DNA of 64,000 nt from Candidatus Aminicenantes bacterium UBA1061 (GCA_002316315.1 DCDG01000041.1:43737-107736); one strand, 5' to 3'. Shown: positions 17,705 through 27,628, counted from the first letter of the stretch. Made by a program: numbers and translations. Notes: generated by a model from the sequence alone, not told the origin.

Positions 17705-19075
17705 TTAATACAGCAGATATTTTTGCCTTAATTTATCGAATTCTTTTAGTTCCACTTGAAGTTGATTGACGATCAGTTCAGGGCTTTGACCTGACTCCAG
17801 AGCCAGTCTGATATCGGAATTGCCCATAATTTTATCAAAGTAATCCACATGAAATTCAAACTTATCAGGATACATCTCCCTGACCGTCTTTATAATCCAT
17901 AGACTGGTCAGAAATGGCTGGAAAGCTCCGCGGTCAACCACATGCAGCTGGCAGCCACCGCATCTTTGACCCTGATATTTCGAAAAAGTCGGAGTAAACC
18001 AGGCTTCTCTGAAAATTACGCCCGGGAGATTCAAACTATTAAGCTTCTGAGCCAATTCCCAGCCATCAATCCAGGGAGCCCCAAAAAGTTCAAAAGGGCG
18101 CGTTGTCCCTCTTCCCTCGGAGACATTGGTTCCTTCTAAATAAACCTGGCCGGGGTAAACAGTGGCTGTTTCCAGAGTCGGCATATTGGGCGAGGGCATG
18201 ACCCAGGGTAGTCCTGTGCTGTCAAACCACGCGTCTCTTTTCCAGCCTTCTGCCGGGATAACCGTCAGCCTGGCTTTTGTATTCAAGAAGTTATCATTGA
18301 ATAACCTGGCCAGTTCCCCGATGGTCAGGCCGTGCCTTTGTGGTATCGGATAAAGCCCAACAAAAGAACTGAATTCCGGGTATTTTAAAATTGCACCTTC
18401 TAAAATCTCTCCCCCGATCGGATTGGGACGATCGAGAACAATAAAGTCCAGGCCAAGTTCAGCGCAGCTTTCCATGGCAAGGGCCATGGTTGCTACATAA
18501 GTATAAACTCTCGTCCCTATATCCTGCATATCAAAAACCAGGACATCTATCCCCTCAACCATATTTTCTTCGGCAATTTTACCTGTTGACTGAGTATCAA
18601 AAGTTCTCATCAGTTCATCTATATTATTCAGCATATCTGGCACTGGTTTTAACGATTGGCCATAAAGGCTGAAGACAGGCAACTGGAATTTTTCATCAAA
18701 ATAAAAAGGAATATATTCTCCGGCTTGAGCCTCACCCCTGACACCATGTTCGGGCCCGTAAAGGGCAACCAGATTAATAGCTTGATGGTTCTTAAACAAC
18801 CAGGCCGTGCTCTGCAGCCTGGAATCGACACCAGAAGGGTTGGTAATTAATCCAACCTTTTTACCCCTGACCAGCTCGAGATGTTTTTCCAGAAAGACCT
18901 CCACCCCAGGTTTAACCTTTGGTTTAACTCCTGCTCGTTTCGAAGTACCCGGGCCACCTGGCTGACAGCCTGTCCACAGACTGAAGATCAGGATGATCAT
19001 AGCTGTCAAAAATAACCAGACATATTTTTTAAACCAGTTATTATGCTGACCGGTGATCAAACCCTTGTTCAACAT
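17705..19075 (-). CDS. namZ: DUF1343 protein, NamZ-type exo-beta-N-acetylmuramidase, exported
   Basis: Member of the DUF1343 family, whose characterised member NamZ of Bacillus subtilis cleaves terminal MurNAc from peptidoglycan fragments. An N-terminal hydrophobic segment ends at LWTGC (Cys at about residue 37), an imperfect lipobox, so it is exported and possibly a lipoprotein. Family motifs: KVGLITNPSGVD, LVALYGPEHGVRGEAQAG (the conserved GPEHG Glu is a proposed catalytic residue), DVLVFDMQDIGTRVYTYV, LDRPNPIGG, LPWVMPSPNMPT and EGTNVSEGRGTTRPFE. The ATG complementary to 19073-19075 is chosen because GGAGG lies six bases before it; the ATG two codons earlier abuts that site. Convergent with the FGGY kinase and divergent from the transglutaminase gene. 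Confidence 0.87.
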   Translation of the reverse strand: MLNKGLITGQHNNWFKKYVWLFLTAMIILIFSLWTGCQPGGPGTSKRAGVKPKVKPGVEVFLEKHLELVRGKKVGLITNPSGVDSRLQSTAWLFKNHQAINLVALYGPEHGVRGEAQAGEYIPFYFDEKFQLPVFSLYGQSLKPVPDMLNNIDELMRTFDTQSTGKIAEENMVEGIDVLVFDMQDIGTRVYTYVATMALAMESCAELGLDFIVLDRPNPIGGEILEGAILKYPEFSSFVGLYPIPQRHGLTIGELARLFNDNFLNTKARLTVIPAEGWKRDAWFDSTGLPWVMPSPNMPTLETATVYPGQVYLEGTNVSEGRGTTRPFELFGAPWIDGWELAQKLNSLNLPGVIFREAWFTPTFSKYQGQRCGGCQLHVVDRGAFQPFLTSLWIIKTVREMYPDKFEFHVDYFDKIMGNSDIRLALESGQSPELIVNQLQVELKEFDKLRQKYLLY

Positions 19076-19292
19076 CCTCATCCTCCAGAAAATAATTAAT
19101 TATCAGAGGTGGAATTTCCCTGCACGATTTCATTATAAACTATTGGCCAATTTAGAGAAATAATTTTCGTTACCTGTTAAGTTTAGATGAAAGCTGAACC
19201 TGAAGATTATGCCATGGCTTTCTGCCTGCTTGAATCGGTGTTGTGGTCAGGATAAAATAAAAAAAGATAATAATTTTAAAGGTAGACTTATT

Positions 19293-21965
19293 ATGGGGAA
19301 AAAACTAAGGGGAAGGAGTATTTTTTTAATCTTTGTTTCAGTTTTAACTATAATCGCTATCTACGGAGCTACCACCACCTGCCGTCAGTCTAAACATTTT
19401 ATCTCTGACCCGGCCTATCGCCAGCTGGTCCACCGGCAATTTGAGAAGCGAAGGGCAGTAGCTGCTGGCCGGAAAGAGGTGCTTTTTAATGTCTTCAAAC
19501 AACCTTTATCCCTCGAAGAAAAGGAAGCTCTGGAATTTTTATACGCTTTCATGCCACTCAGTGATCTGGCCAATCTTGACGGGCAATATTTCTTGAATCA
19601 GGTTAGATCAACTCTGGCCGCCAGAGAATTTTTTCCATGGGGAAAAACTATCCCGGAGGACATCTTCCGCCATTTTGTTCTGCCCTACCGGGTCAATAAT
19701 GAAAATCCGGATGAAGCCAGACAGATTTTCTTTCAGGAACTCAAAGAGAGAGTAAAAAATTTAGATATGTACCAGGCGGCCCTCGAGGTTAATCACTGGT
19801 GCCATCAAAAAGTTACCTACAGGAGCACAGATGAGCGAACTTCAGCTCCACTGGCTACAGTCAAAACGGCTTTCGGACGTTGTGGCGAAGAATCAACTTT
19901 TACTGTTACCGCCCTGAGAGCAGTTAGCCTGCCTGCCCGTCAGGTTTATACCCCGCGCTGGGCCCATACCGATGATAATCATGCCTGGGTAGAGGTCTGG
20001 GTTAATGGCCGCTGGCACTATCTTGGGGCCTGTGAACCTGAGCCGGAATTGAATCGTGGCTGGTTTACCGGACCAGCCAGTAGAGCTATGATGGTTCACA
20101 CTACTGTCTATGGCCAGTATCAAGGGCCGGAAGAAATCATCACCAGGTCAGAACTTTTCACCCGCATTAATCAACTAGCTTTTTACGCCCCGACTACCAA
20201 AATAAAAGTTCAGATTAAAGATACTGACGGGCAGCCGGTTTCCGGAGCAAAAATCGACTTCTGCCTGTATAATTATGCCGAATTTTATCCACTATTCAGT
20301 TACCTAACCAATGAAAAAGGAGAAGCCAGTATGACCACTGGCTCCGGTGATCTATTTGTCTGGGCTGAAAAGGATGGTCGGGTTGCCTGGAGTAAGGTTT
20401 CGGTCAGTCAGGACGGCTCGCCAGTTCTGGTTCTTTCCAGCCGCAACCTGGACGGAGAGGAAGCCGACTTATATCTCATTCCACCAGTGGCCAGAGATGT
20501 TCCGCCACTTGCAGCAGACAAAGTTGAAGAAAACAACCGTCGTCTGCAACAGGAAGATGCCATCCGACAGGCTTATGAAGCCTCTTTTATTACTGAGGAT
20601 AAAGCCCGTCAGTGGGCTGAAGAAAAAAGCTTTCCGCCCGGGATAGCCTGGGTTTACCTGCAAAAAAGCCGGGGCAACTGGCCTGAGATCATAAAATTTC
20701 TGGAAAGTTTAAAGCCTGAAGAAAAAGATTATGGACTGATCTTGCTTGGAACTATAACTGAAAAGGATCTGAGAGATACGCCAGCCGAAGTCCTGCTCCA
20801 TCACCTGAGATTCAGACCGGAAAAAATGGCGGGCCTGGATGATGAAACCTATGTCCGTTATGTCATCTCGCCCAGAATCGGGCGTGAGCTGCTGACCCCC
20901 TGGCGTTCTGCTCTCCAGCAGAAATTCAGCCAGAACCAGTGGGAAGAGTTCCAGGCCAATCCCTGGTTGATAAAAAACTGGATAGACAAAAACATCAAGC
21001 CAGACGATAGTAACTACTATAATGTTCCACTTTTCCCCGACCGGGTTCTTGAGCTGGGCCAGGCTGATGATTATTCCAGGAAAATTCTTTTTGTAGCCCT
21101 GGCCAGAACAGCCGGCTGTCCGGCCAAGATCAATCAGATAAGCGGGCAGCCAGCCTTTCTACTGGGAAACGACTGGCCGGAAATCAAACCAGAAGAACAG
21201 GGAACTAAAGAAACGGCCAGCCTACGGCTAGCTTACCAGCCAGTAGCAGGCATCAAAAAGCCGATTTATTTTACCCATTTCACCCTGGGTCGGTTTGACG
21301 GTCATGGCTATCAGACACTCGATTATGAGAATGATCCAGTCTTCGCTTCTTTCCCGGCTGAAGTCCGCCTTGAAGCAGGTCAATACAGCCTGGTTACCGG
21401 TAACCGGCTATCTGACGGAAGTGTTCTATGTCATTTAATGTTTTTTAAACTTCAACCAGAAGAAAAAAAAGAAATCAAGCTGAACTTAAGAGAACAGGTA
21501 TCACCGCCTCAGGTGGTAGGGCAACTTTTAACCAATCCTGAAATAACCAGGATAGAAGATAAAAGCCAGACTGATCTTAAAAATCTAACTGCTCAGAATA
21601 ATTTTATCTTACTGTTGATTGAACCTGACAGGGAGCCGACCAAACATTTGATGGAAGAACTTCAGGCTTTCAGTTCTTCTTTCTCAACGTGGCCTGGTCG
21701 TCTGCTGCTGGCTGTAGCTAAAGACAGGTTACCCCCTGGCTTCCAATCAACAATTTATCCTGGCCTGCTGGCTAATTCGCTTATAGCTTATGATTTTAAG
21801 AATCAATTATTCTCAGCCTTAGGTGAGGCCTTGAAAATTACTTCAGCTGAATTGCCCCTGGTCGCCGCCGTCAGGAGTAATGGTGAAATTATTTTTTATT
21901 CAGAAGGTTACCGGATTGGACTGGCAGAACAGTTAATGAAGACTCTAGTTTATCTAAACAAATAA
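19293..21965 (+). CDS. Exported transglutaminase-like protein
   Basis: About 890 residues. An N-terminal hydrophobic stretch (FLIFVSVLTIIAIYGATTTC) is a signal anchor or poor lipobox. Around residues 180-260 lies a transglutaminase-like cysteine-protease core: GRCGEESTFTVTALRA (nucleophile Cys), DDNHAWVEVWVNG (His) and YLGACEPEPELNRGWF, with the usual Asp replaced by an acidic cluster. An Ig-like or carboxypeptidase-regulatory-like segment follows (KDTDGQPVSGAKIDFCLYN), then a long uncharacterised region, and a C-terminal stretch with a thioredoxin-like look (NNFILLLIEPD ... EIIFYSEGY). Such proteins often act as peptidases on cell-wall peptides. The ATG at 19293 has AAAGGTAG seven bases upstream; a longer start at 19209 lacks such a site and a signal-peptide-like beginning. 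Confidence 0.75.
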   Translation: MGKKLRGRSIFLIFVSVLTIIAIYGATTTCRQSKHFISDPAYRQLVHRQFEKRRAVAAGRKEVLFNVFKQPLSLEEKEALEFLYAFMPLSDLANLDGQYFLNQVRSTLAAREFFPWGKTIPEDIFRHFVLPYRVNNENPDEARQIFFQELKERVKNLDMYQAALEVNHWCHQKVTYRSTDERTSAPLATVKTAFGRCGEESTFTVTALRAVSLPARQVYTPRWAHTDDNHAWVEVWVNGRWHYLGACEPEPELNRGWFTGPASRAMMVHTTVYGQYQGPEEIITRSELFTRINQLAFYAPTTKIKVQIKDTDGQPVSGAKIDFCLYNYAEFYPLFSYLTNEKGEASMTTGSGDLFVWAEKDGRVAWSKVSVSQDGSPVLVLSSRNLDGEEADLYLIPPVARDVPPLAADKVEENNRRLQQEDAIRQAYEASFITEDKARQWAEEKSFPPGIAWVYLQKSRGNWPEIIKFLESLKPEEKDYGLILLGTITEKDLRDTPAEVLLHHLRFRPEKMAGLDDETYVRYVISPRIGRELLTPWRSALQQKFSQNQWEEFQANPWLIKNWIDKNIKPDDSNYYNVPLFPDRVLELGQADDYSRKILFVALARTAGCPAKINQISGQPAFLLGNDWPEIKPEEQGTKETASLRLAYQPVAGIKKPIYFTHFTLGRFDGHGYQTLDYENDPVFASFPAEVRLEAGQYSLVTGNRLSDGSVLCHLMFFKLQPEEKKEIKLNLREQVSPPQVVGQLLTNPEITRIEDKSQTDLKNLTAQNNFILLLIEPDREPTKHLMEELQAFSSSFSTWPGRLLLAVAKDRLPPGFQSTIYPGLLANSLIAYDFKNQLFSALGEALKITSAELPLVAAVRSNGEIIFYSEGYRIGLAEQLMKTLVYLNK

Positions 21966-22013
21966 ACCAGTCGATGAGACTGTTTAACGATAAATAGAAT
22001 AAATATATAAAAG

Positions 22014-22703
22014 ATGAGTCGAAAGAAAAATATTTTTATCCCTATTAACGATCTGGCAAACTACCTGAGCTGGCGTTTAGCCCAGCCGCTACCTGGACTC
22101 AGTTCGCAGCTAAAGATGAGTGTCAATCCTTCTTCCTCCTTTTTGAGCTTTCAAAAAATGAGCCTGCAGGCCTGGCCAGCAGGAGTTCTTGTCTTGTTTT
22201 ATTTTCATCTGCAACAGATTTTTTTAGTCCTGATCAAAAGAACCGGTCTGGTCCGGCATCACCAGCATCAGATATCTTTTCCTGGCGGTCAGAAAGAAGA
22301 GGGCGAGTCACTAGTGCAGGCAGCCTTAAGAGAAGCACAGGAAGAGCTTAACATAAATCCCAGGGAAATAAGGCTGGCCGGCCGCTTAACTCCTCTATAT
22401 ATTAAGACAAGTAACTACTGTTTGTATCCGGTGGTAGCCACTGCCAGAACGAGGCCAGACTTTCGGCCGAGCCCCCACGAGGTGGCTGAGATTATTGAGT
22501 TGCCGCTGGTTCATCTTCTCAATTCAACCAACAAAAAAGAAGAGTGGCAGTTGCTGAGAGGGCAGTCAGTTCGCATTCCCTTTTTTGAATTTAATGGCTA
22601 TAAAATCTGGGGAGCAACGGCTATGGTCTTAGCCGAACTCTTTGATATATTGAGCGAAGAGAAAGGGCCTACCTGGCTGGTCAGCCATAAAGATATTGAA
22701 TAG
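22014..22703 (+). CDS. Nudix hydrolase, CoA-pyrophosphatase-like
   Basis: A 229-residue Nudix protein that hydrolyses a nucleoside diphosphate linked to another group. The Nudix box is complete: GGQKEEGESLVQAALREAQEELNI (first part GGQKEEGE, catalytic REAQEEL). It is preceded by VLIKRTGLVRHHQHQISFPGG, matching the CoA-pyrophosphatase (NudL) pattern of Lys/Arg, Arg-x-His and FPGG. About 60 residues precede this core. CoA diphosphatase is therefore the best guess, though substrate specificity in Nudix enzymes is not secure from motifs. A 4-oxalocrotonate-tautomerase-like gene follows after 15 bases. Confidence 0.83.
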   Translation: MSRKKNIFIPINDLANYLSWRLAQPLPGLSSQLKMSVNPSSSFLSFQKMSLQAWPAGVLVLFYFHLQQIFLVLIKRTGLVRHHQHQISFPGGQKEEGESLVQAALREAQEELNINPREIRLAGRLTPLYIKTSNYCLYPVVATARTRPDFRPSPHEVAEIIELPLVHLLNSTNKKEEWQLLRGQSVRIPFFEFNGYKIWGATAMVLAELFDILSEEKGPTWLVSHKDIE

Positions 22704-22718
22704 AAAAGGAGACAAATC

Positions 22719-22922
22719 ATGCCCTTGATTGAAATTCATCTGCTTGAGGGCAGAAGCAAAGAACAAAAAAAGCTACTACTGGAATCGGTGACCACCGCTG
22801 TCCAGCAGTCAATTAATGTCCCTATTGACTCAATTAGAGTCTGGATTCAAGAGTTTCCGCCTGACGAATTTATGTCAGGTGGCGTGCTGGCTTCAGTAAA
22901 AAAACAAACCAACAAAGCCTGA
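22719..22922 (+). CDS. 4-oxalocrotonate tautomerase family protein
   Basis: A 67-residue tautomerase. After removal of Met the catalytic proline is N-terminal (MPLIEIHLLEGRSKEQK), as in 4-OT and its homologues, which form hexamers. A Shine-Dalgarno-like AAAAGGAG sits about eight bases before the ATG at 22719. The conserved IRVWIQEFPPDEF segment contributes the family's Arg/Phe wall. The exact substrate is unknown: chromosomal homologues outside catechol pathways often have no assigned role. It is probably co-transcribed with the Nudix gene. Confidence 0.87.
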   Translation: MPLIEIHLLEGRSKEQKKLLLESVTTAVQQSINVPIDSIRVWIQEFPPDEFMSGGVLASVKKQTNKA

Positions 22923-23006
22923 TAAAATGGAAGATGCTCCTCGACATCCACCGCTCAACTCGATTTTATTTTCTTCTGAAACCCAGCTTAACCACTTAAC
23001 CCCGTA

Positions 23007-25760
23007 CTAAAAAGAGACATATAAAGTCAGAGCGAATGTCCGAGGGGGAGCAAAGGAAGTCGGCATCATATAAGTTGGTTGATCACTGCGCACATCGACC
23101 CGGAGAGCCGTCTGAGTATCAAAGACATTCATCATTCTGGCTTCAATGACACTTCTAAATTTACCCAAGGGAATTTCATAGGTCAGCTGCAGATCGCAAT
23201 TAACCCAGGTTTTGGTCCGATGTGAACCAGCAGGTTCTAAGTAGGCAAAATAATTGCCATAATAATCCAGTCCGCGTCTTTCCCATGGGGCACCGCTCTG
23301 CATTCTCAAATAACCGCCCAGACTGAAACGACGGGCAAATTCCCAGGTGCCAAATAGCTTCAAGACGTGAGTTCTATCGCCAGACAATACTCCTTCACGG
23401 TTGGGATCGCTCAGGTAAAGGCCGGGAGCATCTTCGATATAAGATGAGGCATAAAACAGAGCAGTTCCAGCCTGATAGTCAAGGTCCCAATTGCCTTCCA
23501 GGCGGCTCCATGTATAGGAAAGGTTAAATGACCAGTGATCGGCATAGTGTCTTTTCAATTCAAAAGTCAGAGCTTTATATGTTCTTTTGGCTTTGCCGTT
23601 ATAAAAATCAGTAAAACCAGCCTCTGGAATCAGAGCTTGTATTTCTGGCGGGAGATTCTGCCAGGACATTAGCTGACCATCAAGATTTCCATAAACATAA
23701 CTGGATGGGCTGGTTTCACGGTTACGAGTCGGGAAATCTTCTATAACATGTTTAACATAGCGATAGTCACCCCAGATTTCAAAACTCCAGTGATTATTTA
23801 GAGGACGGCTATAGCCACCCACCAATTCATCAGTGTAGGTCGGTTTTAAATCAGGCAAAATTATCTTGCCTGTTTCATTACCCTGAATGACTGTGGCTAT
23901 AATAGTTCCGTCAGCCTGAGAAATGTAAGCATCTGTTCTGAAAATTCGGATGGGAGCAGCTGCTCTGGCAATCGAGCGGTTATCCATATTGTTATAGCGC
24001 CCGAAACTAGCAAATATCTTGTCTTGAACTTTCAAGCTGGGGGTAAAAGTAAAGCCTATTCTTGGCTGGATCTCTTTATCAAAATTGAAAGTCAAGAAAG
24101 TGTGCTTCTGGTCAGTTTTGCTGCTAAATTCATCTCGGTTAGCCAGCAGGCCTAGAGTCAGCGTAAAACGATCACCTATCGTAATATTATCTTGCAAAAA
24201 GATACCGTAAGTCCGGCCGCTGGAATCCTGAGCCGGCTGTTCTGAGTAATAGCGGGCTCTGAAGGCAGCCTGGCCACTATAAGTGGTGGTGATGATACTG
24301 CCCCAGCCGTTGGCCAGTCGCTCCAGGTATTCTCCACCATCATCATAACTGAAGCCGGCTTTGATCACATGAGAATGGCCGGTAAAATCGAGATATTTAG
24401 TCAGAACCAGTTTAAATTCATCGCGATAAAAGTTCTGGGTATTATATTCTGAAGCTGCCCCGACATACTGGCCGGAAGCGGACGCTCCACCGCCAATATA
24501 ACCGGCTGCTGTCCTGAAATAGCCCATAGTCCAGGGTTCAAGATACTTGAACGGAGTTGGAAGATATTCCAGCTCTGTTATAGGCACACTCTTGTAATTC
24601 TCATTGACGTGGTCATATTTGACTTCAAGGAGAGTCGATTGATTAATTGTCCAGACCCAGGAAGCATAGATAATCCTAGACAAACCATCTCCGTTGACAG
24701 CTACCGCCGGATGATCATTGACGCCGATGCCGGCATTTTTTTCAGTATAATCATTGTTTCTAATACTTACCGAAAATAAATGGGATCGCCAGGGATTAGC
24801 CGTAATCTTAGCAAATAATTCAGTAGCAGTGGTCTTGGTATTAGGCACCGGGCCAAGGTTATTAATGCGGCCGGTTGTCCTGGAGTAAGGCAAATTAGCT
24901 GACACATACCACCAGACTCTATCCTTAATGATCGGACCACCCAGCCCGATGGAGGGTGTATATTGATCATATTTTGTAACCAGATTCGGATCATGACTTT
25001 TCCAGGTAAAATCAGAAGGAGCAAATATGAAACGAAAAGTTCCTGAGACCTGGTTGGAACCGGATTTGGTGATAGCATTGGTTACCATGCCAGCCGCCCG
25101 GCCAAACTCAGCACTTATCCCTCCCCTTTTTATATTAACTTCCTGAATATCCATCTCAGAAAAATTGGCGCCCAGAAAGCCATAAAAGGGGTTGGTAATG
25201 TTAGAACCATCGTAAAGGTAGACATTGTCCTGTTTGTTCCCGCCGGCATTGGGAGCAAAATCACGATTATCGGCTACGCCTGGGGCTAACTGAAAAAGGG
25301 AAGAATAGGAACGTCCGAGAGGTAATTTCTGTACCACCTCTGATACCCAGTTAGAGGAAACCTCTGTAGATCTAAGGTCAACCAGAGGTATGGCAGCCAC
25401 CACCGTCACTTCTTCCTGAATTTTTCCCAGGGGATGCATAATAGCATCGACAAAAGTTTCCTTCGCTACAGCCACGACGACTTCGGCCGTAAAATCAATC
25501 ATCTCGGGATGAGTTACAACTAGAGTATATTTACCCGGCGGAAGCGCTTGAAAGATAAAGCTCCCGTCTTTTCCTGTTACGTACTCTCTCCCCATAGGGA
25601 GGGCCGGGCCAGAAATGACTACCGTAGCATTTTCCAGAGCCTGGCCGGCATCACTCTTGACCAGACCTCTAACCGAGCCTCTTTCCTGAGCCGACCCGAT
25701 AGAAGCCAGTAAAAAAAGGCAGAAAAACAGGCATGACAATAATTTTAATTGCTTTGACAT
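23007..25760 (-). CDS. TonB-dependent outer-membrane receptor with carboxypeptidase-regulatory-like domain
   Basis: A 917-residue outer-membrane transporter. It has a signal peptide (MSKQLKLLSCLFFCLFLLASIGSAQ), an N-terminal carboxypeptidase-regulatory-like beta-sandwich (GSVRGLVKSDAGQALENATV, LPPGKYTLVVTHP, residues 27-110), a plug domain (EVTVVAAIPLVDLRSTEV ... NVYLYDGSNITNP) and a long beta-barrel rich in aromatic residues ending in the expected Phe (ALTLYVSF). Its substrate is unknown; homologues take up peptides, glycans or siderophores with TonB energy. A strong ribosome-binding site (AAAGGAGG) and a promoter lie upstream. A D-aminoacylase-like gene and a second receptor lie upstream on the same strand, suggesting a peptide or glycan uptake locus. 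Confidence 0.92.
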   Translation of the reverse strand: MSKQLKLLSCLFFCLFLLASIGSAQERGSVRGLVKSDAGQALENATVVISGPALPMGREYVTGKDGSFIFQALPPGKYTLVVTHPEMIDFTAEVVVAVAKETFVDAIMHPLGKIQEEVTVVAAIPLVDLRSTEVSSNWVSEVVQKLPLGRSYSSLFQLAPGVADNRDFAPNAGGNKQDNVYLYDGSNITNPFYGFLGANFSEMDIQEVNIKRGGISAEFGRAAGMVTNAITKSGSNQVSGTFRFIFAPSDFTWKSHDPNLVTKYDQYTPSIGLGGPIIKDRVWWYVSANLPYSRTTGRINNLGPVPNTKTTATELFAKITANPWRSHLFSVSIRNNDYTEKNAGIGVNDHPAVAVNGDGLSRIIYASWVWTINQSTLLEVKYDHVNENYKSVPITELEYLPTPFKYLEPWTMGYFRTAAGYIGGGASASGQYVGAASEYNTQNFYRDEFKLVLTKYLDFTGHSHVIKAGFSYDDGGEYLERLANGWGSIITTTYSGQAAFRARYYSEQPAQDSSGRTYGIFLQDNITIGDRFTLTLGLLANRDEFSSKTDQKHTFLTFNFDKEIQPRIGFTFTPSLKVQDKIFASFGRYNNMDNRSIARAAAPIRIFRTDAYISQADGTIIATVIQGNETGKIILPDLKPTYTDELVGGYSRPLNNHWSFEIWGDYRYVKHVIEDFPTRNRETSPSSYVYGNLDGQLMSWQNLPPEIQALIPEAGFTDFYNGKAKRTYKALTFELKRHYADHWSFNLSYTWSRLEGNWDLDYQAGTALFYASSYIEDAPGLYLSDPNREGVLSGDRTHVLKLFGTWEFARRFSLGGYLRMQSGAPWERRGLDYYGNYFAYLEPAGSHRTKTWVNCDLQLTYEIPLGKFRSVIEARMMNVFDTQTALRVDVRSDQPTYMMPTSFAPPRTFALTLYVSF

Positions 25761-25812
25761 GGGACCTCCTTTCCTGGTTTTTTATTTATGATGCCTCCAT
25801 TGCCGTCCTAAA

Positions 25813-25840
25813 TTTATATATATTGATTTTAATTTGTCAA
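25813..25840 (-). promoter_or_regulatory. Promoter of the first TonB-dependent receptor
   Basis: On the minus strand TTGACA (25835-25840), a 16-base spacer and TATAAA (25813-25818). The expected start near 25806 gives a leader of about 45 bases with an AAAGGAGG site before the ATG at 25760. The receptor is therefore likely transcribed apart from the D-aminoacylase-like gene upstream. Confidence 0.6.
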
Positions 25841-25888
25841 TAGATTAAATCCTAACTTCATTTACCGGTCAAAAATTTCTCTATTTGT

Positions 25889-27502
25889 TCATGTAGGTTT
25901 GTAACCCTGGCCATAAAGGATCTGGCCTGGCCTTTGGCCGGTAAACTGGCCAGCGGATAGTACTTCCCGGCCATTAATAAGCACGCTAACCAGACCGCGG
26001 CTATACTGGTGGGGATTAGCGAAGGTGGCCACGTCTTGAACTTCACCCGGATCAAAAATTACAATATCCGCATAAAAACCCGTTTTGATGAGGCCGCGAT
26101 CGGCCAGTCTCAGGGTCTGAGCAGGCAGAGAGGTCATTTTTCTTATGGCCTCTTCCAGGCTGAGAATCTGCCGCCCTCTGGCATATTCTCCCAGAACTCT
26201 GGTAAAAGTGCCATAACTCCTGGGATGGGGATGGCCAACTCCCACTTTTTCCAATCCGCCGTCTGAACCGATCATGACATAGGGCAGCTTCATTAATGCC
26301 TCGACATCTTTTTCATCCATCTGGAAGAAAATAGCCGAGGCATCTCCTTCTTTGACCAGCTCAATGATCAGGTCAGCTCCGGCTTCGGCACTGGCTGTCT
26401 TGCCCTGCAGGGCCAGGATTTCCTTTAAATTTTTCCCCTCATATTCAGGGAACTTCTGGCATCTGGCAATAAGAATAGCTTCGAGTTTATCAATTCCACG
26501 CCTAGAGGTCAGCCGATTGGCGATGATTGTTTGTTTTACCCGGTTATAAGTCTCCGGATCCTTAAGCCTTTCCAGAAATTTTTCATGGCCTCCTTCAAAA
26601 ACATCCTGGGGAAAGCTACTGGCAAAGCCGGAACTGGTAGCAGTATAAGGATACTGGTCGAGCGTCACCTCCACTCCCCTGGCTCTGGCTGCCTCCACCG
26701 GGCGGATAATCAGTTCGAGCTGATTCCAGACATCTTCATCGGCCAGCTTGATATGAGAAATTTCAACTGGCAGTTGGTTTTCTTCACCTATCTTTATGGC
26801 TTCCTCGATGGCAGCAGTGATATTTTTCCCCTGATTCCGAATATGAGAAGCATAAAAGCCGCCACTTTCGGCCACGACCGAAGCTAGCTCCACCAGCTCT
26901 TCAGTCCTGGAATAAGTACCTGGAAGATAAGCAAGACCTGTTGATAAGCCAATCGCACCCGCCGTCATTTCCTGTCGAAGCAAGTCCTTCATTCTGGCCA
27001 TTTCCTCCGAGTCTGGCTCTCCCATTTTCATACCCATCACCTGGCGGCGGATCGTGTTATGACCGGCCAGCGAGGCAAAATTGCAGGCAATTCCGGTCTT
27101 TTTTATTTCGTCAAATATCTTTGCTAATGGAAATTCATGACCGCCACAATTACCTCCAACCAGAGTCGTCACTCCCTGTGAAATATAATTTTCACAGCCC
27201 GGAATCCTGATTAAATCTTCGTCAGCATGAGTATGAATATCAATAAACCCAGGTGCAACTATTAAGCCTGAAGCATCAATAATTTTTCTGGCCTGATTAG
27301 CAGGAATTTTATCTCTTATAGCCACAATTTTTTGATTCTTTATGCCAATATCAGCCCGGAACCAGGGATTGCCGCTGCCGTCAATTATCTGACCATTAAT
27401 AATGACCAGATCGTACAGCTCCGTACGGCTCTGGCAGCTGAAAAATGTCCCCGCCAGAAAACTAACTGCAATCAGAGCTAAAAGCAGGGTTTTCTTTTTC
27501 AT
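25889..27502 (-). CDS. N-acyl-D-amino-acid deacylase family amidohydrolase, exported
   Basis: A 537-residue metal-dependent amidohydrolase. A short signal (MKKKTLLLALIAVSFLAGTFFSC) with a Cys at about residue 23 suggests a lipoprotein, although the lipobox is imperfect. The catalytic domain has LIVAPGFIDIHTHAD (HxH metal motif), TTLVGGNCGGHEFPLA with the Cys typical of D-aminoacylase, ISHIKLADEDVW with a metal His and VMIGSDGG with a metal Asp. Enzymes of this group release D-amino acids from N-acyl derivatives or D-containing dipeptides. An exported form next to TonB-dependent receptors and near NamZ is consistent with cell-wall-peptide or D-amino-acid scavenging; that link is inferred. Confidence 0.86.
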   Translation of the reverse strand: MKKKTLLLALIAVSFLAGTFFSCQSRTELYDLVIINGQIIDGSGNPWFRADIGIKNQKIVAIRDKIPANQARKIIDASGLIVAPGFIDIHTHADEDLIRIPGCENYISQGVTTLVGGNCGGHEFPLAKIFDEIKKTGIACNFASLAGHNTIRRQVMGMKMGEPDSEEMARMKDLLRQEMTAGAIGLSTGLAYLPGTYSRTEELVELASVVAESGGFYASHIRNQGKNITAAIEEAIKIGEENQLPVEISHIKLADEDVWNQLELIIRPVEAARARGVEVTLDQYPYTATSSGFASSFPQDVFEGGHEKFLERLKDPETYNRVKQTIIANRLTSRRGIDKLEAILIARCQKFPEYEGKNLKEILALQGKTASAEAGADLIIELVKEGDASAIFFQMDEKDVEALMKLPYVMIGSDGGLEKVGVGHPHPRSYGTFTRVLGEYARGRQILSLEEAIRKMTSLPAQTLRLADRGLIKTGFYADIVIFDPGEVQDVATFANPHQYSRGLVSVLINGREVLSAGQFTGQRPGQILYGQGYKPT

Positions 27503-27628
27503 CTTTTTACCTTACCTTTTTATTCATCTACAAAAAATATATTTTTCTGCCTTTCGTTTTCTTGCCACCTCACCAATGTTAACAAATCTATGTCACTACC
27601 CGCCAGATGTATTTTTTAATTGTATACG

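Noticed and set aside
19209..19292. Longer start for the transglutaminase-like protein
   Set aside because: No ribosome-binding site and no signal-like beginning; the ATG at 19293 has both.
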